Source of the DNA: Paenibacillus sp. FSL A5-0031
GTDB taxonomy: Bacteria > Bacillota > Bacilli > Paenibacillales > Paenibacillaceae
Reading direction: 5' to 3'
Assembly: GCF_001956295.1 (NCBI RefSeq)
Contig: NZ_MRTD01000007.1
Span: 186,001-250,000, forward strand
DNA: 64,000 bases
Shown here piece after piece: positions 56,678 through 64,000 of the stretch; position 1 is the first letter of the stretch, and the number at the start of each line of letters is the position of its first letter. The position numbers were made by a program, and so were the translations under genes. The notes below the pieces were generated by a model that worked only from the letters and a program-made list of their open reading frames with translations, did not search any database and was not told the origin of the DNA.

Positions 56678-57163
56678 ATGAGTATCCGTATAATTGTAAA
56701 AGAGCCAGATCCGGTATTGCGGGAAGTGGCGAAGGAAGTAACGAAATTTAATGCAAACTTGCAAAAGCTGTTAAAAGATATGGCTGAAACGATGTACGAT
56801 GCTGAGGGAGTAGGACTTGCTGCGCCTCAAATCGGCATTTCGAAGCGCGTTATTGTAGTAGATGTGGGCGATGAGAATGGTTTGGTCGAGATGGTTAATC
56901 CTGTCATCGTAGAGCAAGAAGGAGAGCAGCTTGGTCCTGAGGGCTGCCTTAGCATTCCGAATCTTAATGGCGACGTGCTTCGTGCTGATCGCATTGTGGT
57001 AACCGGACAAGATAGCAGCGGACAGACGTTTACCGTTCAAGCATCTGGTTACTTCGCTCGCGCGTTCCAGCATGAAGTTGATCATTTGAACGGCATTTTG
57101 TTTACCGATTTGGCGGAGAGCATCTACGACATTTCGGAAAGAGCTAGAAAAGGCGGCGAATAG
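56678..57163 (+). CDS. def: Peptide deformylase
   Basis: Removes the formyl group from nascent N-formyl-Met. The three motifs are GVGLAAPQIG (motif 1), EGCLSIP (motif 2 with the metal-binding Cys) and QHEVDHLNG (motif 3 HExxH). ATG 56678 is chosen because AAGGAAGGG precedes it; eight codons upstream are discarded. 161 aa, type 1. Five bases before fmt, the enzyme that adds the formyl group. Confidence 0.95.
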   Translation: MSIRIIVKEPDPVLREVAKEVTKFNANLQKLLKDMAETMYDAEGVGLAAPQIGISKRVIVVDVGDENGLVEMVNPVIVEQEGEQLGPEGCLSIPNLNGDVLRADRIVVTGQDSSGQTFTVQASGYFARAFQHEVDHLNGILFTDLAESIYDISERARKGGE

Positions 57164-57167
57164 CTTC

Positions 57168-58124
57168 ATGCGTATCGTATTTATGGGAACGCCAGAATTT
57201 GCCGTTCCCTCTTTGAAGCTGCTCCTTGAGCAGCAATATAATGTTGTCGCTGTTGTAACACAGCCTGATCGGCCGAAGGGCCGCAAAAAAACGCTGACGC
57301 CGCCGCCTGTAAAGGAAGCGGCGTTGTCGCTTGGGCTGCCAGTGCTCCAGCCTGAGCGCATGCGCAGTGCAGAGGCGGTTGCATTGGTTGCTGAGATGCA
57401 GCCGGATCTGATTGTAACAGCAGCCTACGGCCAAATATTGCCGAAGGCGCTGCTGGAAATTCCTCGACTTGGATGCATCAATGTGCATGGCTCGCTGTTG
57501 CCGAAATATCGCGGCGGCGCGCCTATACAGCGTTCGATCATTAATGGCGAGAGTTCAACCGGCGTAACGATTATGTATATGGCAGAAGGACTGGACACGG
57601 GCGATATGATTAGCGTCGTGGAGCTTCCAATTACCGATGAGGATACATCGGGCACGATGTTTGAGAAGCTGAGCATCGCAGGTGCTGAGCTGCTCGGCAA
57701 GACGCTTCCTGCTATCGTTGCGGGAGAAGTGAAAGCCGAGCCGCAGCAGCATGAGCAAGCAACCTATGCACCGAATTTGACCCGCGATGATGAACGAATT
57801 GATTGGACAAGACCTGCGCGTGCCATCTTTAATCAGGTGCGAGGTTTGTCGCCAATGGCTGGCGCCTTTACGTACTTAAACGGAGAAGTATTCAAAGTGT
57901 GGAATTGCGGAGTTCCTTCGGCAGCTACAGCGGCTAATGCTGCTGCTGAGCCAGGGACCGTAGTTGCAGCAGACAGCAGCGGCATTCACGTTCAAACGGG
58001 TGAAGGCGTACTAGTGCTGAAAGAAATTCAGCCCGCTGGAAAAAGAACGATGACCGCAGCAGATTGGCTTAAGGGTGCACGATTAGAAGCGGGCACACGA
58101 TTAGGAGATGGTGGAGCAGCATGA
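57168..58124 (+). CDS. fmt: Methionyl-tRNA formyltransferase
   Basis: Formylates Met-tRNA-fMet using 10-formyl-THF. MRIVFMGTPEFAVPSLKLLL opens the protein, then SLLPKYRGGAPIQRSIINGE contains the active-site SLLPxxRG loop and catalytic Asn/His region (NVHGSLLP). The OB-fold C-terminal domain (TGEGVLVLKEIQPAGKRTM) is present. 318 aa. Overlaps rsmB by four bases. Confidence 0.95.
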   Translation: MRIVFMGTPEFAVPSLKLLLEQQYNVVAVVTQPDRPKGRKKTLTPPPVKEAALSLGLPVLQPERMRSAEAVALVAEMQPDLIVTAAYGQILPKALLEIPRLGCINVHGSLLPKYRGGAPIQRSIINGESSTGVTIMYMAEGLDTGDMISVVELPITDEDTSGTMFEKLSIAGAELLGKTLPAIVAGEVKAEPQQHEQATYAPNLTRDDERIDWTRPARAIFNQVRGLSPMAGAFTYLNGEVFKVWNCGVPSAATAANAAAEPGTVVAADSSGIHVQTGEGVLVLKEIQPAGKRTMTAADWLKGARLEAGTRLGDGGAA

Positions 58125-59632
58125 CGGAAAGTACACAAAAACCAAGTCCAAATCGCAATAGCAGCAACCGGGCAAAAGGAAAATCCGGAGCGAAAGCAGG
58201 TCATAAACGACCTGCTGCCGGCGGACAGACTGCTCAAAATAACCAGCAGCCGGGACCGCGCAAGGTGAAATCTCCGCGTGAGCTGGCAATGGACACATTA
58301 GTAAAGGTCGCACAAACCGGTGCATACAGCAATTTGCAGCTTAATCGCACATTGCAGGATGCTGGTTTGCAGAGAGCGGACGCTGGGCTTGTTACCGAGC
58401 TTGTTTACGGCACGATTCAGCGACAAGTGACGCTTGATTACTGGCTTAGCCGCTTTGTATCCAAAGGGCTGAATAAGCTTGAGCCTTGGGTACATCAGCT
58501 GCTTCGAATGAGTGCTTATCAGCTTTTGTACTTAGACCGCATTCCGGCACATGCTGCTGTGAATGAAGCGGTTACGATTGCAAAGAAACGCGGACATTCC
58601 GGTATTTCAGGTATGGTTAACGGCGTGCTCCGCAGTATCGATCGCGGACGAGCTGAGCTGCAGCCAGCTGAAATTAAACATAAAGATCCAATTATGCAAA
58701 TTGCGCTGCGGCATTCCTATCCAGAATGGCTCGTAAGCCGCTGGGCTGCGGCATACGGTTATGAGCAGGCAGAAGCTATCTGCGCTGCGGGCAATGAGCA
58801 TCCGCATACAAGCGTTCGCGCTAATACACTAAGGGGCAATCGTGAAGAGGCGATCGAGCTTCTAAAAGCAGCTGGATATGACGCTGAGCCTTCTGTCATT
58901 GCTCCTGCAGGAATTACGATTAATCGCGGAGGCAATCTGGCAGATACGGACGGATTCCGGGAGGGTGTTTGGTCGGTACAGGATGAAAGCTCCATGCTGG
59001 TAGCTGAAGTTGTAGCGCCAAAAGCCGGCATGCAAGTGCTGGATTGCTGCGCGGCACCAGGTGGAAAGAGCGCGCATTTGGCAGAACTGATGGGCGGCAA
59101 AGGCAAGGTGTGGGCGAATGATTTGCATGCGCATAAACGTGATTTAATTGTGACGCAAACCGAGCGCTTGAAGCTGCGCAATGTTGAAGCGATTACCGAA
59201 GATGCTCTCAGATTAGGCGAGCGCTTCAAGCCGCAATCGATGGATGCCGTGCTGCTTGACGCACCATGCTCTGGATTCGGCGTTATTAGACGCAAGCCGG
59301 AAATCAAATGGACCAAAACCGCAGGTGATGTATCGGATATCGCTGCCATTCAACAGCGTTTATTGCATTCATTATGTGATTTAGTGCGCCCTGGCGGTGT
59401 GCTTGTTTATAGCACATGTACGATAGAGAAGGAAGAAAATGAGCAGCAAGTAGCTCGGTTTCTGCAGGAGCATCCTGAATTTGAATTGGATCGCAATTGG
59501 CCAGAGGCTATCGTTGATCAGTTGATGAAAGCTGGAGCCATCGATGAGCATTTTAACGGTCAAGCTCAGCTGCTTCCACAGCATTTTGACAGTGACGGAT
59601 TTTTCATAGCAAGGATGGTAAAGCGTCCATAA
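58121..59632 (+). CDS. rsmB: 16S rRNA (cytosine-967-C5) methyltransferase
   Basis: 503-residue m5C methyltransferase with a NusB-like N-terminal domain (SPRELAMDTLVKVAQTGAYS) and a Rossmann catalytic domain. CCAAPGGKSAHLAELMGGKG binds SAM. DAPCSGFG holds the catalytic-site Cys, and YSTCTIEKEENE holds the nucleophile Cys. An unusual basic, Gln/Asn-rich N-terminal extension of about 45 residues precedes the NusB-like domain. ATG overlaps the fmt stop. Confidence 0.95.
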   Translation: MTESTQKPSPNRNSSNRAKGKSGAKAGHKRPAAGGQTAQNNQQPGPRKVKSPRELAMDTLVKVAQTGAYSNLQLNRTLQDAGLQRADAGLVTELVYGTIQRQVTLDYWLSRFVSKGLNKLEPWVHQLLRMSAYQLLYLDRIPAHAAVNEAVTIAKKRGHSGISGMVNGVLRSIDRGRAELQPAEIKHKDPIMQIALRHSYPEWLVSRWAAAYGYEQAEAICAAGNEHPHTSVRANTLRGNREEAIELLKAAGYDAEPSVIAPAGITINRGGNLADTDGFREGVWSVQDESSMLVAEVVAPKAGMQVLDCCAAPGGKSAHLAELMGGKGKVWANDLHAHKRDLIVTQTERLKLRNVEAITEDALRLGERFKPQSMDAVLLDAPCSGFGVIRRKPEIKWTKTAGDVSDIAAIQQRLLHSLCDLVRPGGVLVYSTCTIEKEENEQQVARFLQEHPEFELDRNWPEAIVDQLMKAGAIDEHFNGQAQLLPQHFDSDGFFIARMVKRP

Positions 59633-59733
59633 TCGCTGCTTATGGCTGAACATGGGCGTTTGTGGTAAAATAAATCGATGGCGGTGTTCAGCTTCTATGA
59701 GCCGTCCTACTATAAAGGTACAGGTGTGATGAA

Positions 59734-60780
59734 ATGAAACCATGCATATATGACTACACGCTCGAACAGCTTCAACAATGGATGACAGATAATGGTGAGC
59801 CGGCATTTCGCGGCGGACAGCTGTTTGATTGGTTATATGTGAAGCGGGTAAAGAGCTTTGAAGATATGTCCAACCTATCGAAAGCCCTTCGCGATAAGCT
59901 GGAGGAGAACTTCCAAATTATTACGCTTAATGAGATTACAAAGTTTGAATCGAAGGACGGAACCGTGAAGTTTCTATTCGGACTTCATGATGCCCACGCG
60001 ATTGAGACTGTTATTATGCGCCATAACTACGGCAACAGTATTTGTGTAACGACGCAGGTCGGCTGCCGAATCGGCTGTACGTTTTGTGCTTCGACGCTTG
60101 GCGGCTTGAAACGCAACTTGACTGCGGGCGAGATCGTAGCGCAGGTTGTTACAGCGCAGATGATGCTTGATGCTACCGGAGAACGTGTATCCAGCATCGT
60201 TATTATGGGTTCTGGGGAGCCGTTCGAGAACTATGATGCAACGATGGCTTTCTTGCGTATTATGATCCACGAGAAAGGCCTTAACATCGGTCAGCGTCAC
60301 ATTACGGTTTCGACTAGCGGCATCGTGCCGAGCATGTACAAGTTTGCCGAGGAAAATACACAAATCAACTTGGCACTATCGATCCATGCGCCAAATGATG
60401 CGCTTCGCTCAAAGCTAATGCCGGTTAACCGTCGTTTTCCTTTTGCTGATGTAATGGCAGCTTGCCATAACTATATTGCGAAGACTGGCCGGAGAATAAC
60501 ATTTGAATACGCCTTGATCGGCGGTGTTAATGATCAAGCTGAGCATGCGCAGGAACTGGCAGACGTGCTGCAAGGAATGTTGTGCCATGTTAACTTGATT
60601 CCTGTAAACCATGTCCCTGAACGCAATTATGTTCGGACTCCGCGCGAGGACATCTTTGAATTCCAGCGTGTACTTGAGAAAAATAAAGTGAGTGTAACGA
60701 TCCGCAGGGAACAAGGGCATGACATTGCAGCTGCATGCGGCCAATTAAGAGCAAAACATATGGAGTCTCAGGCGAGGTGA
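59734..60780 (+). CDS. rlmN: 23S rRNA (adenine-2503-C2) methyltransferase RlmN
   Basis: Radical-SAM enzyme methylating A2503 of 23S rRNA and A37 of some tRNAs. The iron-sulfur cluster motif is [11 protein letters not shown] (CxxxCxxC). The N-terminal RlmN/Cfr motif [15 protein letters not shown] and C-terminal DIAAACGQL with the methylatable Cys are both present. 348 aa. GGTGTGATGAA precedes the ATG. Cfr is excluded by chromosomal context and typical length. Confidence 0.95.
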   Translation: MKPCIYDYTLEQLQQWMTDNGEPAFRGGQLFDWLYVKRVKSFEDMSNLSKALRDKLEENFQIITLNEITKFESKDGTVKFLFGLHDAHAIETVIMRHNYGNSICVTTQVGCRIGCTFCASTLGGLKRNLTAGEIVAQVVTAQMMLDATGERVSSIVIMGSGEPFENYDATMAFLRIMIHEKGLNIGQRHITVSTSGIVPSMYKFAEENTQINLALSIHAPNDALRSKLMPVNRRFPFADVMAACHNYIAKTGRRITFEYALIGGVNDQAEHAQELADVLQGMLCHVNLIPVNHVPERNYVRTPREDIFEFQRVLEKNKVSVTIRREQGHDIAAACGQLRAKHMESQAR

Positions 60781-60787
60781 TGATTGA

Positions 60788-61549
60788 TTGTTAACGGCAA
60801 ACCGCAGTGATATTGGACGGGTTCGTCATGTCAATGAAGACCAATCATGGGTAAGTCAACTGAATAATGGAGTAACGCTTGCCATCGTAGCTGATGGCAT
60901 GGGCGGCCATCAGGCTGGAGACGTTGCAAGCCAGAGGGCAGTTGACGCTTTCCGAAGCATGCTGGAGAAAAGCGCCGCTAAAGAGGACTTGTCTCTGCAA
61001 GAAGGAAAAATGCTCATAAGGCAAGCGATTTCGCAGGCGAATGACGCTGTCTTTGAGCTTGCTTCCCAGAACGAGCAGTATCGGAATATGGGTACTACGA
61101 TTGTGGCCGCTTTAGTGAAACAGGACAACGCTATTATTGGCCATGTGGGAGACAGTCGCGCTTACAAGATTACCGAGGGCGTCATTACACAATTAACGAA
61201 TGATCATACACTTGTGAATGAATTGGTCAAGTCTGGCCAGCTTAGCGCAGAGGAGGCTGCTCACCACCCAAGGCGCAACGTACTGACTCGTGCAGTTGGT
61301 ACGGATTCTCAAGTTGAAATCGATGTTCAAGCGGTAGAGTGGTCCGCACAGGACGTGCTGCTGCTGTGCAGCGATGGATTATCAAATATGGTGAGCGATC
61401 AGGAAATGCTGCAAACGGTCACGACGGATCAACTTGAGCTGGATGCAAAAGCTGATCATCTCATTTCGCTTGCGCTGCAAGCAGGCGGGGACGACAATAT
61501 AACTGTCGTACTTCTCCAAGAAGCAGCTGGCACGAATCGAGAGGGGTGA
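60788..61549 (+). CDS. prpC: PP2C-type serine/threonine phosphatase
   Basis: 253-residue PPM phosphatase that dephosphorylates PrkC and its substrates. DIGRVRHVNEDQS (motif 1 with the metal-binding Asp/Glu), VADGMGGHQAGD, GHVGDSRAYKI and GGDDNITVV are the PPM motifs, each with its metal ligand. The TTG start at 60788 follows GAGGTGAT. The stop overlaps a possible GTG start of prkC by four bases. Partner of prkC as in Bacillus. Confidence 0.94.
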   Translation: MLTANRSDIGRVRHVNEDQSWVSQLNNGVTLAIVADGMGGHQAGDVASQRAVDAFRSMLEKSAAKEDLSLQEGKMLIRQAISQANDAVFELASQNEQYRNMGTTIVAALVKQDNAIIGHVGDSRAYKITEGVITQLTNDHTLVNELVKSGQLSAEEAAHHPRRNVLTRAVGTDSQVEIDVQAVEWSAQDVLLLCSDGLSNMVSDQEMLQTVTTDQLELDAKADHLISLALQAGGDDNITVVLLQEAAGTNREG

Positions 61550-61554
61550 CAAGG

Positions 61555-63663
61555 ATGATTGGACAGGATTTAGGCGGACGTTATGAAATATTGACTCGCA
61601 TAGGCGGCGGCGGGATGGCGCTTGTGTATAAAGCGCATGATGTGCTGCTAAATAGAAAAGTCGCAGTGAAGGTGCTGCGGCAGCAATTTGTGCATGATGA
61701 AGAATTTATTCGCCGATTCCGTCGTGAAGCACAGTCAGCAGCTGCGCTATCTCATCCGAATGTCGTCAGCATTTATGATGTAGGACAAGAAGAAGATACG
61801 CATTATATCGTTATGGAATATATTGAAGGCCATAATTTGAATGAAATTATACAAGAGCGAGCGCCGTTGCAGCCAGATGAAGCGGTGCGCATTGCTATGC
61901 AAATTGCAGATGCGCTTGATCACGCGCATCAAAATCACATTATTCATCGTGATATTAAGCCGCATAATATATTAATTGGCAAAAATGGACGTGTAAAGGT
62001 TACGGATTTTGGTATCGCAAGGGCGGTTACTTCATCCACGATTACACAGACAGGCTCAGTTATCGGATCGGTTCACTATTTTTCCCCTGAGCATGCCAAA
62101 GGAATCAATACCGGAGAAAAGTCTGACTTATATTCGCTTGGCATCGTGCTCTATCAAATGCTGACAGCTAAGCTGCCGTTTCTTGGCGAGAGCCCAATCA
62201 GCGTAGCTTTGAAGCATTTGCAAGAAAATTTCGAGGAGCCGCGAATCGTTAATCCGCATATTCCGCAAAGCGTTGAGAATGTTATTCTCAAAGCGATGCG
62301 TAAAAATCCAAGTGAACGTTATAATTCAGCACATGAAATGCTGCTAGATTTGGATACCTGCCTTCGTCCCGACCGGTTGAAGGAACCCAAAATCACATTC
62401 GCACATGTTAATGATTTGGAAGAGACGCGAGTGATGCCTGCTATTCGCGGCGATATTCGGCCAACTGAAACAACACAAGAGATTGCGCGGCCTGTCAGTT
62501 CGGTCAATGATGAGCAGCAAAAAGAAGTTGAATTGCAGCCAAAGCCCAAGAGCTGGAAAAAACCGCTTACTGTCGTAGGTGTTACACTGCTCATACTGGC
62601 GATTATTATATTTGGCTTCATCAAACTTCTTGGGGTGCTTGATGTTGCAGAAGTAGACGTGCCTACTGTCGTAGGCAAAACCGAAATTGAAGCGCGTCAA
62701 TTGATTGAGGCCGCGGGGCTTAAGATAGAAGATCCAACCATTCGCGAGCATAACAAGGAAATTCCGAAGGATCAGGTGATAAGTCAGTCAAAGATGAATA
62801 TGCGAGTGAAGGAAGGCTCTCTTATTCAATTAACGGTTAGTGACGGACCTGAGCTAGAAGAAATTGACAATTATGTTGGGAAAGCGCTGCAGACCGCTAT
62901 TGATGAGCTTATTGCACTTGGGATAACAGAGGATCAAATCGTAATTGAAGATCCTGTTTTCAGTGAGGAAGCTCCAGATACGATCATTCAACAGTCGCCA
63001 AAACCGGGTGAATCCTACAATCCTGAATCGGTTGAATTTAAATTCGTAGTCAGCAAAGGCCGCGAGACCGTTGAGATGCCTAACTTAATTAACAAGCCGC
63101 TTGATGTAGCCAAAGATTTGATCAAAGCATACGAGCTTACACTAAATAAAGCTGATATTTTGTATGCTCCGAGTTATTTGCATGAGAAGGATCATGTCAT
63201 TAGCCAAGATCCATTTCAACCTAATGAGAAAGTAACCAAAGGGGAAAAAATTACAATCACTGTCAGCTCAGGGCCGCCAGCCGATGCGAAAGAGCATAAG
63301 TTTAATATTATGATTTCACCGGCGGAAGCAGGCAAAGCAAGTGAAGTTCGAATTGAATACTCCGATGCACGCGGTGAAAATATTGTAGCAGAGAAACGTA
63401 AAATTACAGGTATGGAAACCTTCGTAGTTACCGTTCTTGTCTCACCGGATACGGAAGCCAGAGTAACGGTATTCCGAGACAATCAGTTTATTGATATCAA
63501 AACAATTACGTACAAAGAAATAGTCAATGGCACGAATTCATCCAATTTGACTATTCCGGGTAATGAAGTGAAGGAAACAGAAGCGCCGACACAAACGGAG
63601 GTTACCCAAAACAATGATGAGCCAATTGAAGAAGAGCAGCAGCAAGAGCAGCAACAGCCATAA
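61555..63663 (+). CDS. prkC: Membrane Ser/Thr protein kinase with PASTA domains (PrkC)
   Basis: Muropeptide-sensing Hanks-type kinase, about 702 aa. The kinase domain (about 10-275) has GGGGMALVYKA, KVAVKVLR, IIHRDIKPHNILI and VTDFGIARA, with an activation loop TSSTITQTGSVIGS. A single membrane helix lies near 340-360. Three PASTA domains follow (about 368-435, 436-500 and 503-568), then a further extracellular beta domain and a Gln/Glu-rich tail (EEEQQQEQQQ). ATG 61555 is used after GAGGGG; GTG 61546 overlaps prpC. The 3' end overlaps the rsgA start. Confidence 0.94.
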   Translation: MIGQDLGGRYEILTRIGGGGMALVYKAHDVLLNRKVAVKVLRQQFVHDEEFIRRFRREAQSAAALSHPNVVSIYDVGQEEDTHYIVMEYIEGHNLNEIIQERAPLQPDEAVRIAMQIADALDHAHQNHIIHRDIKPHNILIGKNGRVKVTDFGIARAVTSSTITQTGSVIGSVHYFSPEHAKGINTGEKSDLYSLGIVLYQMLTAKLPFLGESPISVALKHLQENFEEPRIVNPHIPQSVENVILKAMRKNPSERYNSAHEMLLDLDTCLRPDRLKEPKITFAHVNDLEETRVMPAIRGDIRPTETTQEIARPVSSVNDEQQKEVELQPKPKSWKKPLTVVGVTLLILAIIIFGFIKLLGVLDVAEVDVPTVVGKTEIEARQLIEAAGLKIEDPTIREHNKEIPKDQVISQSKMNMRVKEGSLIQLTVSDGPELEEIDNYVGKALQTAIDELIALGITEDQIVIEDPVFSEEAPDTIIQQSPKPGESYNPESVEFKFVVSKGRETVEMPNLINKPLDVAKDLIKAYELTLNKADILYAPSYLHEKDHVISQDPFQPNEKVTKGEKITITVSSGPPADAKEHKFNIMISPAEAGKASEVRIEYSDARGENIVAEKRKITGMETFVVTVLVSPDTEARVTVFRDNQFIDIKTITYKEIVNGTNSSNLTIPGNEVKETEAPTQTEVTQNNDEPIEEEQQQEQQQP

Positions 63664-64000
63664 TAGCAAAGAGGGTCATCTCAAAGGCACGATAGTAAAA
63701 GCGCTTAGTGGTTATTACTACGTAAGAGCGGAGAATGCGGCGTCGGACTCGGCAACAGTCCAATGCCGCGCTAGAGGCGTCTTTAAGAATAAGGGCTTAA
63801 CGCCGCTTGTAGGCGATGCAGTGATGTATAGCTTGACGGAGAACGGTGAAGGAACCGTCGAGGAGCTGCTGCCTCGTACATCAGAGCTTATTAGACCGCC
63901 AGTTGCGAATATCGATCTTGCGATTCTTGTGTTTTCGGTTACAGAGCCTGCTCTCAATTTGCAATTGCTGGATAAGTTCCTTGTGCATATCGAGCATGCA
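63614..64000 (+). CDS. rsgA: Ribosome small-subunit GTPase RsgA (CpgA/YloQ), 3' end missing
   Basis: Assembly GTPase of the 30S subunit. The visible 129 residues contain the N-terminal OB fold: GTIVKALSGYYYVRAENA, QCRARGVFKNKGLTPLVGD and ELIRPPVANIDLAILVFSV, matching B. subtilis CpgA closely. No ATG, GTG or TTG lies between the prkC stop and the conserved start. The frame runs back into prkC, where ATG ATG (63614, 63617) lies 11 bases after a GGAGGT at 63597-63602. I therefore place the start there, giving a 26-residue Ser/Lys-rich extension and a 50-base overlap with prkC. The G domain is beyond the window. Confidence 0.85.
   Translation, partial: MMSQLKKSSSKSSNSHNSKEGHLKGTIVKALSGYYYVRAENAASDSATVQCRARGVFKNKGLTPLVGDAVMYSLTENGEGTVEELLPRTSELIRPPVANIDLAILVFSVTEPALNLQLLDKFLVHIEHA

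Noticed and set aside
59734..60780. Cfr-type antibiotic resistance methyltransferase
   Set aside because: Sequence, length and conserved operon position all fit the housekeeping RlmN.
1..64000. tRNA, rRNA, prophage or insertion sequences
   Set aside because: I saw no cloverleaf-like stretches, rRNA segments, integrase or transposase frames, nor target-site duplications in the intergenic regions.

Overview
This window looks like chromosomal DNA of a Paenibacillus-type Gram-positive (Firmicutes) bacterium. Shine-Dalgarno sites are strong (AGGAGG type) and TTG and GTG starts are frequent. Regulation is Firmicutes-like: CcpA with cre-like sites, a T-box leader on tyrS, and a predicted rpsD leader. 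Gene order repeatedly matches Bacillus subtilis blocks: ccpA-acuC-acuA-acsA-tyrS-rpsD-ytrP, ylaN/ftsW, ylbF-ylbG, and yloA-yloB ... remA-gmk-rpoZ-coaBC-priA-def-fmt-rsmB-rlmN-prpC-prkC-rsgA. I saw no rRNA, tRNA, prophage, insertion sequence or CRISPR array, so this is mostly core genome.

Layout. 1-5 kb: the 3' part of ptsP (PTS enzyme I), a DJ-1/PfpI protein, a VanZ-like protein, a small zinc-finger protein, ccpA and mtnN. 5-9 kb: the acetate/acetoin module, with acuA-acuC on the minus strand and acsA divergent, and a perfect match to a published cre consensus before acsA. 9-16 kb: a VOC protein, an aldo/keto reductase, a class A PBP with C-terminal fibronectin type III modules, and T-box-controlled tyrS of the TyrZ type. 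15.5-25.5 kb: an NfeD-like protein plus flotillin pair, rpsD with a leader, a GAF-GGDEF diguanylate cyclase, a lipoprotein, an M29 aminopeptidase, an HPr-like protein lacking the active-site histidine, ylaN, a Ca2+/H+ exchanger and an Asp23 protein. 25.5-37.4 kb: ftsW, yugN, an M20 amidohydrolase, a CBS-pair protein with a probable CTG start, a secreted nuclease lipoprotein, an XPB-type helicase overlapping a helicase-associated partner gene, ylbF-ylbG, a LysR regulator and a PHP phosphoesterase. 37.4-41.8 kb: an AT-rich leader with a 128-bp imperfect inverted repeat, then a three-gene cluster (processive GT2 synthase, acyltransferase-3, membrane-anchored GH18). This cluster is the best candidate here for a little-described system. 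41.9-64 kb: rqcH, a Ca2+ P-type ATPase, dapF, a YitJ-type methyltransferase/MTHFR fusion, then the conserved translation, replication and signalling block ending in prkC and the 5' part of rsgA.

Functional links. CcpA, encoded near acsA, probably represses acetate activation. AcuA and AcuC should set AcsA acetylation. PrpC and PrkC form the usual phosphatase/kinase pair. def-fmt and rsmB-rlmN concern formyl-methionine and rRNA modification. remA-gmk-rpoZ and coaBC-priA are compact operons. A short palindromic repeat (core GGTTTGCnnnGCAAACC) occurs as four tandem units in front of acuC, two in front of ylbG and one diverged unit in front of yugN. In each case it abuts the Shine-Dalgarno site of the next gene in the same orientation, which is the most unusual non-coding pattern I see.

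All family assignments come from reading the sequence and from remembered family features. No database search was run.
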